Of a stretch of DNA of 64,000 bases, positions 35,570-43,539 are shown piece by piece (the stretch's first letter is position 1; every line of letters begins with the position of its first letter). The position numbers and the translations under genes were made by a program. Source of the DNA: Lachnoclostridium sp. UBA903. GTDB lineage: Bacteria; Bacillota; Clostridia; Lachnospirales; Lachnospiraceae. The notes below the pieces were generated by a model, which worked only from the letters and a program-made list of their open reading frames with translations, made no database searches and was not told the origin of the DNA. The stretch spans positions 93,106 to 157,105 of the forward strand of contig DBEP01000008.1 in the NCBI GenBank assembly GCA_002294045.1, written 5' to 3'.

Positions 35570-37444
35570 ATGATAAAAAAGGCAAACGATTTTCTAAACA
35601 GTATCCCAATGACAATTTTAGCCGGCATATTCCTGGCATTAAGTCTTGTGTTAATACTGACCGATAAAAGGTTCCCGGTTGACCCGGCCTGGCTGACGGT
35701 TCTTATCTGCGGTCTGCCGCTTTTGTATCTTGCCCTAACGAGGCTGGTTTACCAAAGATGGATTTCTTCCGCCCTGCTGATTTCAATTGCTATGATTGCA
35801 TCGATTGCCATAGGCGAACTTTTCGCTGCCGGTGAAGTTGCCTTTATAATGGCGGTTGGCGCCATTCTGGAAGATATGACTGTCGCCCGGGCCAAAAAAG
35901 GAATCAGCAAGTTAATCAGCCTTGCTCCCCAACAGGGACGCTGTCTTATCCAGACCGGAGAATATTTCCGTGAGGAAATTGTCCCCATAGAACAAATATC
36001 TGAAAATGACCTGTTAAGGGTTCTTCCCGGAGAAACAATCCCTGTAGACGGTGTTATTACCGCAGGCAATACCTCCATAGACCAGTCTGTCATGACCGGT
36101 GAATCTCTGCCGATAGATAAATCCGCAGGTGATACTGTTTTTTGCGGTACCATGAACTGTTTTGGCTCTATTGATATCAAAGCCACACAGGTAGGAAAAG
36201 ATTCTTCACTGCAAAAAATGATAGACATGGTTAAAGAAGCTGAAAACAAAAAAGCTCCCATGCAGAGAATTGCGGATAAATGGGCAACATGGCTTGTGCC
36301 TGTTGCCCTGCTCATCGCACTTGTTACATATTTTATTACTTTTGACATCGTCCGTGCGGTAACGGTCCTGGTTGTTTTCTGTCCATGCGCTCTGGCACTG
36401 GCTACACCTACCTCCATAATGGCAGCAATCGGGCAGGCTGCAAAACACGGGGTCCTGATTAAATCCGGAGAAGCCCTGGAGAAAATGGGATATGTGGATT
36501 GTATCGCATTCGACAAAACAGGAACCCTTACCTCCGGCAACCTGCAAGTCAGTGATGTTATAACTTTTTCCTCCGGCCAGACAGAAGCAGAATTACTTGG
36601 GGCAGCTGCTTCGGCGGAAATGCGTTCTGAGCATCCGCTGGGTAAAGCAATCGTAAGCCATGCTAAGTCTCAAAATATACGGCTAACGGAAGCTGACGGC
36701 TTCCGGATGATACCGGGCAAGGGTGTACAGGCAACTATCGGAGGTGTTTCCGTTCTTTGCGGCAGCAATTTATACCTGCGGGAAAATAAAATATCCATAA
36801 GCAGCCGGATTAAATCTTCCCTGGAAATCCTGTATGAACAGGGAAAAGCATCTATTCTCGTAGCACAAAGCGGAGTATGTACGGGTATCATTGCCTTATC
36901 GGATACACTGAGGCCGACAGCAAAAGACATGGTTGAACAGTTAAAACAAATGAATACGGAAACAGTCCTTTTAACCGGAGACCATAACCAGGCCGCCCGG
37001 CACCTGGCGTCACAGGTTGGAATTGATAATGTCCATGGACAGCTGCTTCCGTCTGAGAAAGTTGCCTGCATCCGGCAGCTCCAATCGGAAGGCAGGAATA
37101 TATGCATGATTGGCGACGGTGTAAATGATGCTCCTGCCTTAAAGACGGCAGATGTGGGCATAGCAATGGGAAGCATGGGAAGCGATATCGCAATCGAAGC
37201 CGCCGATATCGCTCTGATGGGGGACGATATCGCAAATATTCCGTATCTCAAAAAGCTGTCGGATTCCACCCTCAGAACGATTAAGGGCAATATCTGCGCA
37301 TCCATGATAATTAATTTTGCAGCAATTGTTCTGTCCGTTTCAGGTGTCCTGAATCCAATCACCGGAGCTATCGTACATAATGCCGGCTCGGTGCTTGTCG
37401 TACTGAATGCGGCCCTGCTTTACGACAGAAAATTTAAAAAGTAG
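35570..37444 (+). CDS. Heavy-metal-transporting P1B-type ATPase
   Basis: The 624-residue protein has the membrane CPC motif (Cys 271 and 273), the phosphorylation motif DKTGTLT (Asp near 315), TGES and GDGVNDAP. It lacks an N-terminal heavy-metal-binding domain. The last membrane helix carries HNAGSVLVVLNA, unlike the MxxSS of copper pumps and the DxG of zinc/cadmium pumps, so substrate class is unclear. The operator upstream suggests control by a CsoR-like copper- or nickel-type sensor. It probably exports a toxic transition metal. The 3' end overlaps the convergent yaaA by 11 bases. Confidence 0.92.
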   Translation: MIKKANDFLNSIPMTILAGIFLALSLVLILTDKRFPVDPAWLTVLICGLPLLYLALTRLVYQRWISSALLISIAMIASIAIGELFAAGEVAFIMAVGAILEDMTVARAKKGISKLISLAPQQGRCLIQTGEYFREEIVPIEQISENDLLRVLPGETIPVDGVITAGNTSIDQSVMTGESLPIDKSAGDTVFCGTMNCFGSIDIKATQVGKDSSLQKMIDMVKEAENKKAPMQRIADKWATWLVPVALLIALVTYFITFDIVRAVTVLVVFCPCALALATPTSIMAAIGQAAKHGVLIKSGEALEKMGYVDCIAFDKTGTLTSGNLQVSDVITFSSGQTEAELLGAAASAEMRSEHPLGKAIVSHAKSQNIRLTEADGFRMIPGKGVQATIGGVSVLCGSNLYLRENKISISSRIKSSLEILYEQGKASILVAQSGVCTGIIALSDTLRPTAKDMVEQLKQMNTETVLLTGDHNQAARHLASQVGIDNVHGQLLPSEKVACIRQLQSEGRNICMIGDGVNDAPALKTADVGIAMGSMGSDIAIEAADIALMGDDIANIPYLKKLSDSTLRTIKGNICASMIINFAAIVLSVSGVLNPITGAIVHNAGSVLVVLNAALLYDRKFKK

Positions 37445-38219
37445 AATTCCGTGCTTTTATATTTTTTCTAAAATCTTTTTCTTTTATAAACACATATGTA
37501 TTATCATTTGATAACTTATCTGCAAAAATATAATTCAGCCGGTTAAAACGTTTAATTTCCTCTATCCGCTTTATTTGTTTTTCAGCCATAAAGCGTACCA
37601 TTTCGCCTCTGGCCATTTTTACCTGCGTACCTTTCTCAACGACTTTTTTTCCTACCATTTCTCCGAAAACGCAGGTAATAAACCGTATGTTACCGTCCAA
37701 ATAATTGGAAATACATTGGCCGTACTCTTTGGACGCCAGATTTATAATACATTGGCTTTCCGAAAAGAGCTGTTTTGCCAGTTTGCCGTTCCAAAACGCA
37801 TAAAGTGAGTTTAAATTATTACCGTGCAGCTTTGCCTGCATTTCCAGCCTGTAAGGAACAACGCCGTCAAAAGGCCGCAGTATGCCATAAAATCCGGACA
37901 AAATACGTAAATGTGTTTCAAGATAGGTGAATTCCTCCGTCCGAAACACTCCAGGAGCCATATACTGATATTGAATTCCCTCATAGGAAAGGATGGCAGG
38001 TGTCAAATTGCGGCATAAATCCATTCTCCGGAGCCGCTCATAATTTAATCCGGCTATTTTATCATTGCATTTCCAGATGGCTTTTACTTCCTCGTAACTT
38101 AATTCTTTCAAATATGCCAGGAGGATTTCCGTCTCCTTTATAAACTGCGGAGGCTGATAACAGTCGAAGGTATCCGTATCTGTTTTCATCCTCTTTGCCG
38201 GTGAAATAATAATTCTCAT
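37434..38219 (-). CDS. yaaA: YaaA family peroxide-stress protein (DUF328)
   Basis: The 261-residue protein starts MRIIISPAKRM, the signature of the UPF0246/YaaA family, and keeps the middle motif FYGILRPFDGVVPYRLEM. E. coli YaaA binds DNA and limits iron-dependent damage under peroxide stress. It overlaps the metal ATPase tail to tail. An AAGAG-type ribosome site precedes the ATG. Confidence 0.92.
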   Translation of the reverse strand: MRIIISPAKRMKTDTDTFDCYQPPQFIKETEILLAYLKELSYEEVKAIWKCNDKIAGLNYERLRRMDLCRNLTPAILSYEGIQYQYMAPGVFRTEEFTYLETHLRILSGFYGILRPFDGVVPYRLEMQAKLHGNNLNSLYAFWNGKLAKQLFSESQCIINLASKEYGQCISNYLDGNIRFITCVFGEMVGKKVVEKGTQVKMARGEMVRFMAEKQIKRIEEIKRFNRLNYIFADKLSNDNTYVFIKEKDFRKNIKARNSTF

Positions 38220-38260
38220 AATTTTCTCTTTCTGCTGTACGGTGATTTATACGGACTTTA

Positions 38261-38452
38261 TTATAAACCATTCCATATAGAATTACAAATCCAATACTTC
38301 AAAAGAGCATACCAATTTTGTACCGGCCAGCAGGGTAATAAGTTTATACCCCATAAACAGCGGAGCCCTGTAAACAGCAGAGCCCTGGTGTCTAAAACAT
38401 CCCGCACAAAGGGAACGATGTGCACCGCAGTTTCAGCAATCAGCAAAAACAC
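38261..38452 (-). CDS. Possible small hydrophobic protein after the phosphotransferase gene
   Basis: A 63-codon frame with a GTG start follows the stop of the RPH-like gene by five bases. The product is hydrophobic and contains the segment HIVPFVRDVLDTRALLF. The DNA near 38358-38390 has a short tandem repeat (GCAGAGCCCTG / GCGGAGCCCTG). It has no clear ribosome site, so it may be a degenerate gene end. I do not recognise it. Confidence 0.3.
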   Translation of the reverse strand: MFLLIAETAVHIVPFVRDVLDTRALLFTGLRCLWGINLLPCWPVQNWYALLKYWICNSIWNGL

Positions 38453-38457
38453 CGCCG

Positions 38458-40824
38458 TTATTGCCCCAGAATATGCACGATACCCTGTCCGCCGTTGACC
38501 AGGACTTTATCACCTGTTTTAAGCCTCATTGTGGCACTGCCGCAGCCGACCACCGCCGGGATTCCAAGCTCTCTCGCCACAATGGCGGCGTGGGAAAGCG
38601 GGGCTCCTACATCTGTTATAATTGCAGATGCCCGGGGGAAAAGCGGTGTCCATCCAATATTTGTCGTGTGAGTCACCAATATCTCACCCGTTCGAAAATG
38701 CTCACCATCCTCAGGCGTTTCCAATATACGCACGATTCCTTCCGCCGTACCGGCAGAGCCTGCGAAACCTGCCAAAAGCATGGTATTGCCAACCTCTGCC
38801 GCCGGAGCCGCCGTACTGTAAAAATCCATACGCCGGTTTTCAGATTTTGACCACGCAAAGGGGTCAAACCGTCCTCGTATGACCGGCGGAAAGGGAGGCA
38901 GGGTTTTATATTTTCCATAGTTTTCCTGTCGGACTGCAATCCATGCAAGAGCGCTTTTATTCCCGCCCAAAAGTTCCAGTACCTCGCCGATATACAAAAA
39001 GAATATTTCTTCACCCATCCCCGTAAGTTCCGCGGCCTTGCATGCAAATGTCCGGTTCAGGCGGAAGGCTCTGGTAAATTCCTGGCGGGCATCCTCCCGG
39101 ATTCGGGCTGCCTGCGCTGCTTTTTCCAACTGCTTTTTAAGCCATTTCTTCCTGCCGGGATATTTTTGTCCGAAGCTGTTAAGAACCTGCCTGTAATGAT
39201 GATTCTGCTTAAGCAGAATTTCATCCACATCGACACCGGCACGAATATATTCTTTTATCTGGTTATCCAGCCATTCAGGATTTTCAGCAGGCTGTGGAAC
39301 AGAAAGCTCCAGTTCATAGGGACTTCGGTGACCATACTGTCTGAGGTAATCCTCACGGCTCGTTTGATTTTTTATGATTTTTCCTATACCGGTCAAAGGG
39401 CCCATACTGGCAAGAGAACCGCTGCCGTGGACATTGGATAAAAGGGTATTAACGTCCTCTTCGTCAAGAAGCTTCAGAAGCTTATTTTTTACCGAAGTAA
39501 CAACCGTCATTTTGCTTCCGCCTATTCCCTGTGCATACCACATGCGGTCCGTATAGGGCACAAGCTCCTTATGCCAGATTTCAAGCAATTTTCCGCAGCT
39601 TTCTGCCCGGGCAATTCTTTTTTCAAGCATGATGCAGATTCCAGGATTGTTTTTTATGTCCTGGTCAAAGCTTTTTTTTGCCTTTTGTATTATTTTTGCA
39701 AATGAAAATACACGGGACAGTATTTCCCCGAATATATCGGATATTGAATAAGGATAGACCGGCAATCCTGCCTCCCTTGGTATTTTGCCGTACATTTCCC
39801 CTCCTGCTGATTTTTCAGCCCGCTCTTTACGCAGGCCAAGAGCCATCATTGCCGAAACCCGGCGGCCGAAATTAGAATAAATACGCCCGCAAATATTACC
39901 TGACCATATATAATATCCTTTTGCAAAGGTTGCCATTTCATCCAATCGGCGTATGATGCTCCATGTATAAGGCGTGACTACATCCGGCACGGCCTCCCCT
40001 ACATTGGCATTCACCCATAAATCATCTCCTGCAAGGGAATCGTTTATTTCGTAGCGCTCCATACGCCCCGAAGAAAGGGTGGTGACGGGTCTGGCCTGTA
40101 AAATGTACAGTTTCCCGCCTGCTGCGGACCACTCGATATCCTGGGGTATACCAAGTGATTTTTCAAGCCGAAGGGCTAATTTGTATAGTTTTTTCGCATA
40201 GGCCTTTAATTCCGGACGTCCGGTATAGCTTCCGGCAGGCCGGGAAAAAGAAAAATCCTGCGCATTGGCCTCGCCGGAAACCAGCTGCTCTCCCAAGCCG
40301 TGTACATAGTTGCCGGTCATTTCCCGCGGGCTGCCGGAAACAGGATTCACCGTAAACAATACTCCCGATATTTGAGAGTCTACCATTAATTGGATGACCA
40401 CGGCTATCTGGTGCTTCCCGGACATATTTTGCGCCCTGGTATAGGCTTTTACCCGTTCTGAATCGGCAGACGCCGCCACTGTTTTAATGGCGGAGAAAAT
40501 CTCTCCATCGGTTTTTCGGTTTAACAACGTTTCAAATTCTCCGGCAAAGGAGGCCTGTGCCGAATCCTCGCTAAGGGCGGAGGAGCGTACCGCAAATACC
40601 GCCCCTTTGTGCTTCTTCCTTATTTTATCTATTCCCGCTTTGATTTCGTTCCATGCCTCGTCCTTCAGCTTTTCTCCATCCTGGAAAGCCGAAGGCAAAA
40701 CCACAAGTCCGGCCGGTACCGGATATCCCTCCCGGTACATACGGGAGAGCATAGCTCCTTTACCCCCGGCAAGCTTATACAGCTCCGGCGTTATTTCCTG
40801 AAATAACTTCACCATATTACCCAT
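38458..40824 (-). CDS. Rifampicin-phosphotransferase-like / PEP-synthase-family enzyme
   Basis: The 788-residue protein has an N-terminal PPDK/PEP-synthase ATP-grasp domain (KGAMLSRMYREG, AVRSSALSEDS), a middle helical domain and a C-terminal swivelling His domain with APLSHAAIVARELGIPAVVG (His near 745). The large PEP/pyruvate-binding barrel of true PEP synthase is missing. The layout equals that of rifampicin phosphotransferase, which inactivates rifamycins with ATP. The start at 40824 is chosen over the GTG at 40830 because AAGGAG is seven bases away. It is co-transcribed with a TetR regulator, consistent with drug-inducible resistance. Confidence 0.85.
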   Translation of the reverse strand: MGNMVKLFQEITPELYKLAGGKGAMLSRMYREGYPVPAGLVVLPSAFQDGEKLKDEAWNEIKAGIDKIRKKHKGAVFAVRSSALSEDSAQASFAGEFETLLNRKTDGEIFSAIKTVAASADSERVKAYTRAQNMSGKHQIAVVIQLMVDSQISGVLFTVNPVSGSPREMTGNYVHGLGEQLVSGEANAQDFSFSRPAGSYTGRPELKAYAKKLYKLALRLEKSLGIPQDIEWSAAGGKLYILQARPVTTLSSGRMERYEINDSLAGDDLWVNANVGEAVPDVVTPYTWSIIRRLDEMATFAKGYYIWSGNICGRIYSNFGRRVSAMMALGLRKERAEKSAGGEMYGKIPREAGLPVYPYSISDIFGEILSRVFSFAKIIQKAKKSFDQDIKNNPGICIMLEKRIARAESCGKLLEIWHKELVPYTDRMWYAQGIGGSKMTVVTSVKNKLLKLLDEEDVNTLLSNVHGSGSLASMGPLTGIGKIIKNQTSREDYLRQYGHRSPYELELSVPQPAENPEWLDNQIKEYIRAGVDVDEILLKQNHHYRQVLNSFGQKYPGRKKWLKKQLEKAAQAARIREDARQEFTRAFRLNRTFACKAAELTGMGEEIFFLYIGEVLELLGGNKSALAWIAVRQENYGKYKTLPPFPPVIRGRFDPFAWSKSENRRMDFYSTAAPAAEVGNTMLLAGFAGSAGTAEGIVRILETPEDGEHFRTGEILVTHTTNIGWTPLFPRASAIITDVGAPLSHAAIVARELGIPAVVGCGSATMRLKTGDKVLVNGGQGIVHILGQ

Positions 40825-40826
40825 AT

Positions 40827-41450
40827 TCACTCTCCTTTTTGATGCTGGATACCATACCGCAGCATATCAAGAAAACAGTTGCGTTCTTCCAGAAAACGTT
40901 GAAAATATTCCTCGTCCAGTTCATTCTCTTCCGTAGATTCGGAAAAATATTTATCATCAAAATACTCAAGGGTCATCTGAACTAACCGATATGCCTGCTT
41001 TCTGTCAATACCGTCCTTAAGAGGCACTTTTTCAAACAAATCCTCCCATTGCTTTCTATATCTTTCCTGCTTTTCTCCAAATCGTTCTTTGAGCTCCTCC
41101 CTTATTTCAGCGGGAGGTTCACTCATGATTTCTTTTATAATGCGGTAATACATCGGATTGTTTTTGCTGAAACGGAATTTAAAACGGCTGAATTCCTCTC
41201 TGGCTTGGAAAAAATCAGAATTCTGTACCAGATATCCCGATTCGATTTTCTCTCCGGCTTTCACAAGTATACGGTCTATTATTTCCAAATACAGATTTTT
41301 TTTGTTTTTAAAATGATGAAAAATTAGTGTCCGGGAAATGCCTGCCTCTTTAGCAAGCATGACAACCGATGTTTTTTCATAGCCATACCGTGCAAACACA
41401 GTAAGGCATGTATCGAGAATTTGTTCCTTGTCATATAGTTGTGTTGGCAT
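40827..41450 (-). CDS. TetR-family regulator of the RPH-like gene
   Basis: The 207-residue protein has a TetR DNA-binding domain (TSVVMLAKEAGISRTLIFHHF) and a helical ligand/dimer domain. ATG 41450 is preceded by AGAGGTGG. Its stop lies two bases before the enzyme start, so the two are coupled. Two palindromes cover its promoter, suggesting autorepression relieved by a ligand. Confidence 0.9.
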   Translation of the reverse strand: MPTQLYDKEQILDTCLTVFARYGYEKTSVVMLAKEAGISRTLIFHHFKNKKNLYLEIIDRILVKAGEKIESGYLVQNSDFFQAREEFSRFKFRFSKNNPMYYRIIKEIMSEPPAEIREELKERFGEKQERYRKQWEDLFEKVPLKDGIDRKQAYRLVQMTLEYFDDKYFSESTEENELDEEYFQRFLEERNCFLDMLRYGIQHQKGE

Positions 41451-41470
41451 TTTTCCACCTCTTTTCATTT

Positions 41471-41524
41471 ACTGACAGATATGTCAGTAACATAATATTA
41501 TCATATGCTGACATACCTGTCAAC
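41471..41524 (-). promoter_or_regulatory. Promoter with two TetR operators
   Basis: TTGACA (41518-41523) and TAATAT (41495-41500) have a 17-base spacer on the minus strand. The dyad TGACA-TACC-TGTCA overlaps the -35 (41510-41523) and ACTGACA-GATA-TGTCAGT (41471-41488) overlaps the transcript start. This is a classical repressor arrangement for the TetR/RPH-like operon. Confidence 0.8.
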
Positions 41525-41625
41525 AAAAATAAAACTGATTTCATTTACCAAAGCATAGCGTGTTATATGCATCCTCCGGAGGGTTTTTATCTTATAGGAC
41601 GAACTTCCCTATGAGATAAAATTAT

Positions 41626-41683
41626 AATTGACCAACGGTCAATTATGCGATATAATATATATTATAACTGACCGTGAGTCAGT
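41626..41683 (+). promoter_or_regulatory. Promoter with two TetR operators (second TetR)
   Basis: TTGACC (41628-41633) and TATAAT (41651-41656) have a 17-base spacer. AATTGACC-AAC-GGTCAATT (41626-41644) covers the -35 and ACTGAC-CGTGA-GTCAGT (41667-41683) lies at the transcript start. The ACTGAC arms match those of the neighbouring TetR operator. Confidence 0.8.
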
Positions 41684-41708
41684 AATGGATTTGCAGGAGG
41701 TGAGCACT

Positions 41709-42374
41709 ATCGTTAGAATTATGAAAAATCCGGAGGAAAGAAAGGAAGAAATTATAAACGCCGCAGAAGATTTATTCGTTGCTAAAGGATATGAGAATAC
41801 GTCTGTAAACGACATTGTTAATAAGGTAGGCGTAGCAAAAGGCTTGTTCTACTATTATTTTAAAGCAAAAGAAGAACTGCTGAATGCAATCTCACAGAAA
41901 TATATCCGGTACCTTGCAGGCAAAATCAGAAAAATAGCTGAAGATGAAGATAAAAATGCTGTTGAAAAAATTCATCAAATATTAGAAACCATCATTAATC
42001 AATTCGGATTGCAGAATAAAGGCATAAAACGGCTTGCAAAGCTTTTTAATAATGAGAAAAACTCAGCAATCCACAAAAAGATGGCTGATAAAATGGCTGA
42101 GCAGATAACACCCCATGTTATCTCAATTTTTAAGCAGGGGGTCCGGGAGAATTTATTTGAAACCGAGCATCCGGAATTTATAGCCGAAACCTTATTAATG
42201 TGGGCAGTATCCCTGCATAATACCGTAACAGTCCCAATAACAGACAGTCACAATAACAAGCAAAAAGCAAAAGCGGCGGAGGATATGATTGAAAGGCTTC
42301 TGGGAGCGGAGCAGGGCAGTTTAAATCTGTTTCCGTATTTTATAGCTATTATCAATGAACTGGAACGTGTTTGA
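41709..42374 (+). CDS. TetR-family regulator with apparent ATC start
   Basis: The protein has the TetR helix-turn-helix (TSVNDIVNKVGVAKGLFYYY) and a C-terminal regulatory domain with about 150 residues. The ribosome site GGAGG (41696-41700) is eight bases before ATC 41709, which would give an N-terminus like homologues (xVRIMKNPEER). The nearest ATG (41721) is 20 bases from it, and ATG 41685 lies upstream of it. The translated start is therefore uncertain. The last codons and the TGA stop lie in a repeat remnant. It probably represses the hydrolase downstream and itself. Confidence 0.85.
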   Translation: MVRIMKNPEERKEEIINAAEDLFVAKGYENTSVNDIVNKVGVAKGLFYYYFKAKEELLNAISQKYIRYLAGKIRKIAEDEDKNAVEKIHQILETIINQFGLQNKGIKRLAKLFNNEKNSAIHKKMADKMAEQITPHVISIFKQGVRENLFETEHPEFIAETLLMWAVSLHNTVTVPITDSHNNKQKAKAAEDMIERLLGAEQGSLNLFPYFIAIINELERV

Positions 42375-42428
42375 GAAATTACAAAGTGAAGCAATCCGGC
42401 CCGGCACGAGCATTTTTCAAATACCGCC
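42363..42428. repeat. Family A element, deletion copy at the end of a TetR gene
   Basis: GAACGTGTTTGAGAAATT at the left and GCATTTTTCAAATACCGCC at the right match the ends of the family, joined by a short core with CCGGCCCGGCAC. The TetR stop codon TGA (42372-42374) is inside the left terminal repeat. Confidence 0.65.
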
Positions 42429-42486
42429 GGCCTGCAAAGAAACTGGGATTTCAAGGAGATTATAATAATTATAATATGGAGGATGT

Positions 42487-43383
42487 ATGACTAAGTCTAA
42501 ACTATTTTTTGAATCAGAGGGAGTAAAATGTGCTGCAGATTTATATATCCCTGCTGAAGCAGCAGGAAAACTGCCCTGTATTGTTATGGGCCATGGTTTC
42601 AGCGGAACAAAGGATTCTTTCGGTATGCCTGCATTTGCCGGTCAGTTTGCCGTGAACGGCTTTGCGGTGCTGGCCTTTGATTACAGGAATTTTGGGGAAA
42701 GTGAAGGTACCCCGCGGCAGGTTATTCACGTCCGGAAGCAGCGGGATGATTACCGTGCGGCAATTCGTTTTGCCCGAAGCCTGGACAGAATAAATCCGGA
42801 TAAAATTGCCCTATGGGGCTCTTCTCTTTCCGGCGGGCATGTAATTGACGTTGCGGCAAAGGATCTAAGGATTGCCGCGGTAATTGCTCAGGTACCCTTT
42901 ATTGATGCTTTTAAGGGCGGCAGCACCGAAACAGCCCCTGCCAAAGTTCAGTTTAGGCTTTTATATGCTGCCCTCAGGGACACGGTACACGGTTTACTGA
43001 AGCTATCGCCTTATTTAATTCCGGTGGTAGGTAATCCGGGAGAATTTGCAACGATGACTGAACCGGAAGCGAAACCTATTGCAGATACCGCCATAGCCGA
43101 GGGCTCAAAATGGCGCAACGAATTTGCTCCCCGCATAGCCTTCGGAATGCCCCGATATAAGGAAGGAACGGCAGAATTCTTAAAGATGCCCGTGTTATTT
43201 TGTATTGCGGAACACGATATACAGGCTTCCCCTGTATTTGCAGCGGAAATAGCCGGGAAGACACCCAAAGGGGAGATACGAAAATATGCCGCGGGACATT
43301 TCAGCCTGTATACCGGAGAAATGCGGAACCGGGTTATTGCCGACCAGATTGAATTTCTCAAGAGAACCTTGGAGCCTGTTTAA
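42487..43383 (+). CDS. Alpha/beta hydrolase
   Basis: The 298-residue protein has an HGF oxyanion region (VMGHGFSGTKDSF), a DYRNFGES segment and the nucleophile elbow GSSLSGGH. The His of the triad probably lies in AAGHFSLY. It is similar to dienelactone-hydrolase/acetyl-xylan-esterase-like proteins often linked to TetR regulators. GGAGG precedes the ATG. The C-terminal codons and TAA stop (43381-43383) lie in the terminal repeat of a family A element. Confidence 0.88.
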   Translation: MTKSKLFFESEGVKCAADLYIPAEAAGKLPCIVMGHGFSGTKDSFGMPAFAGQFAVNGFAVLAFDYRNFGESEGTPRQVIHVRKQRDDYRAAIRFARSLDRINPDKIALWGSSLSGGHVIDVAAKDLRIAAVIAQVPFIDAFKGGSTETAPAKVQFRLLYAALRDTVHGLLKLSPYLIPVVGNPGEFATMTEPEAKPIADTAIAEGSKWRNEFAPRIAFGMPRYKEGTAEFLKMPVLFCIAEHDIQASPVFAAEIAGKTPKGEIRKYAAGHFSLYTGEMRNRVIADQIEFLKRTLEPV

Positions 43384-43526
43384 AAAATCATTGTACCGTT
43401 CTGAACACTCCGCTTTGCGGTATACTGTATCGCGGTTTTGGAAGCGCGGCACTACGCACCCAAAACCGCTCCTTACCTCCCGCAAGCGGAGCATCCGGCC
43501 CGGCACAGGCATTTTTCAAACCAGTC
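43371..43526. repeat. Family A element, reversed full-length copy
   Basis: Read on the minus strand, this stretch aligns along most of its length with the 21809-21971 element, including the CAAAACCGCTCCTTACCTCC core and the CCGGCACAGGCATTTTTCAAA end. TA flanks are not preserved, so it is an older copy. It begins inside the hydrolase gene and ends just after the symporter stop. Confidence 0.75.
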
Positions 43527-43539
43527 AACAAACCAATGC

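Noticed and set aside
35749..36540. Long minus-strand frame (263 codons) within the metal ATPase
   Set aside because: It is antisense to a clearly conserved P1B-ATPase with intact motifs and has no family signature of its own.
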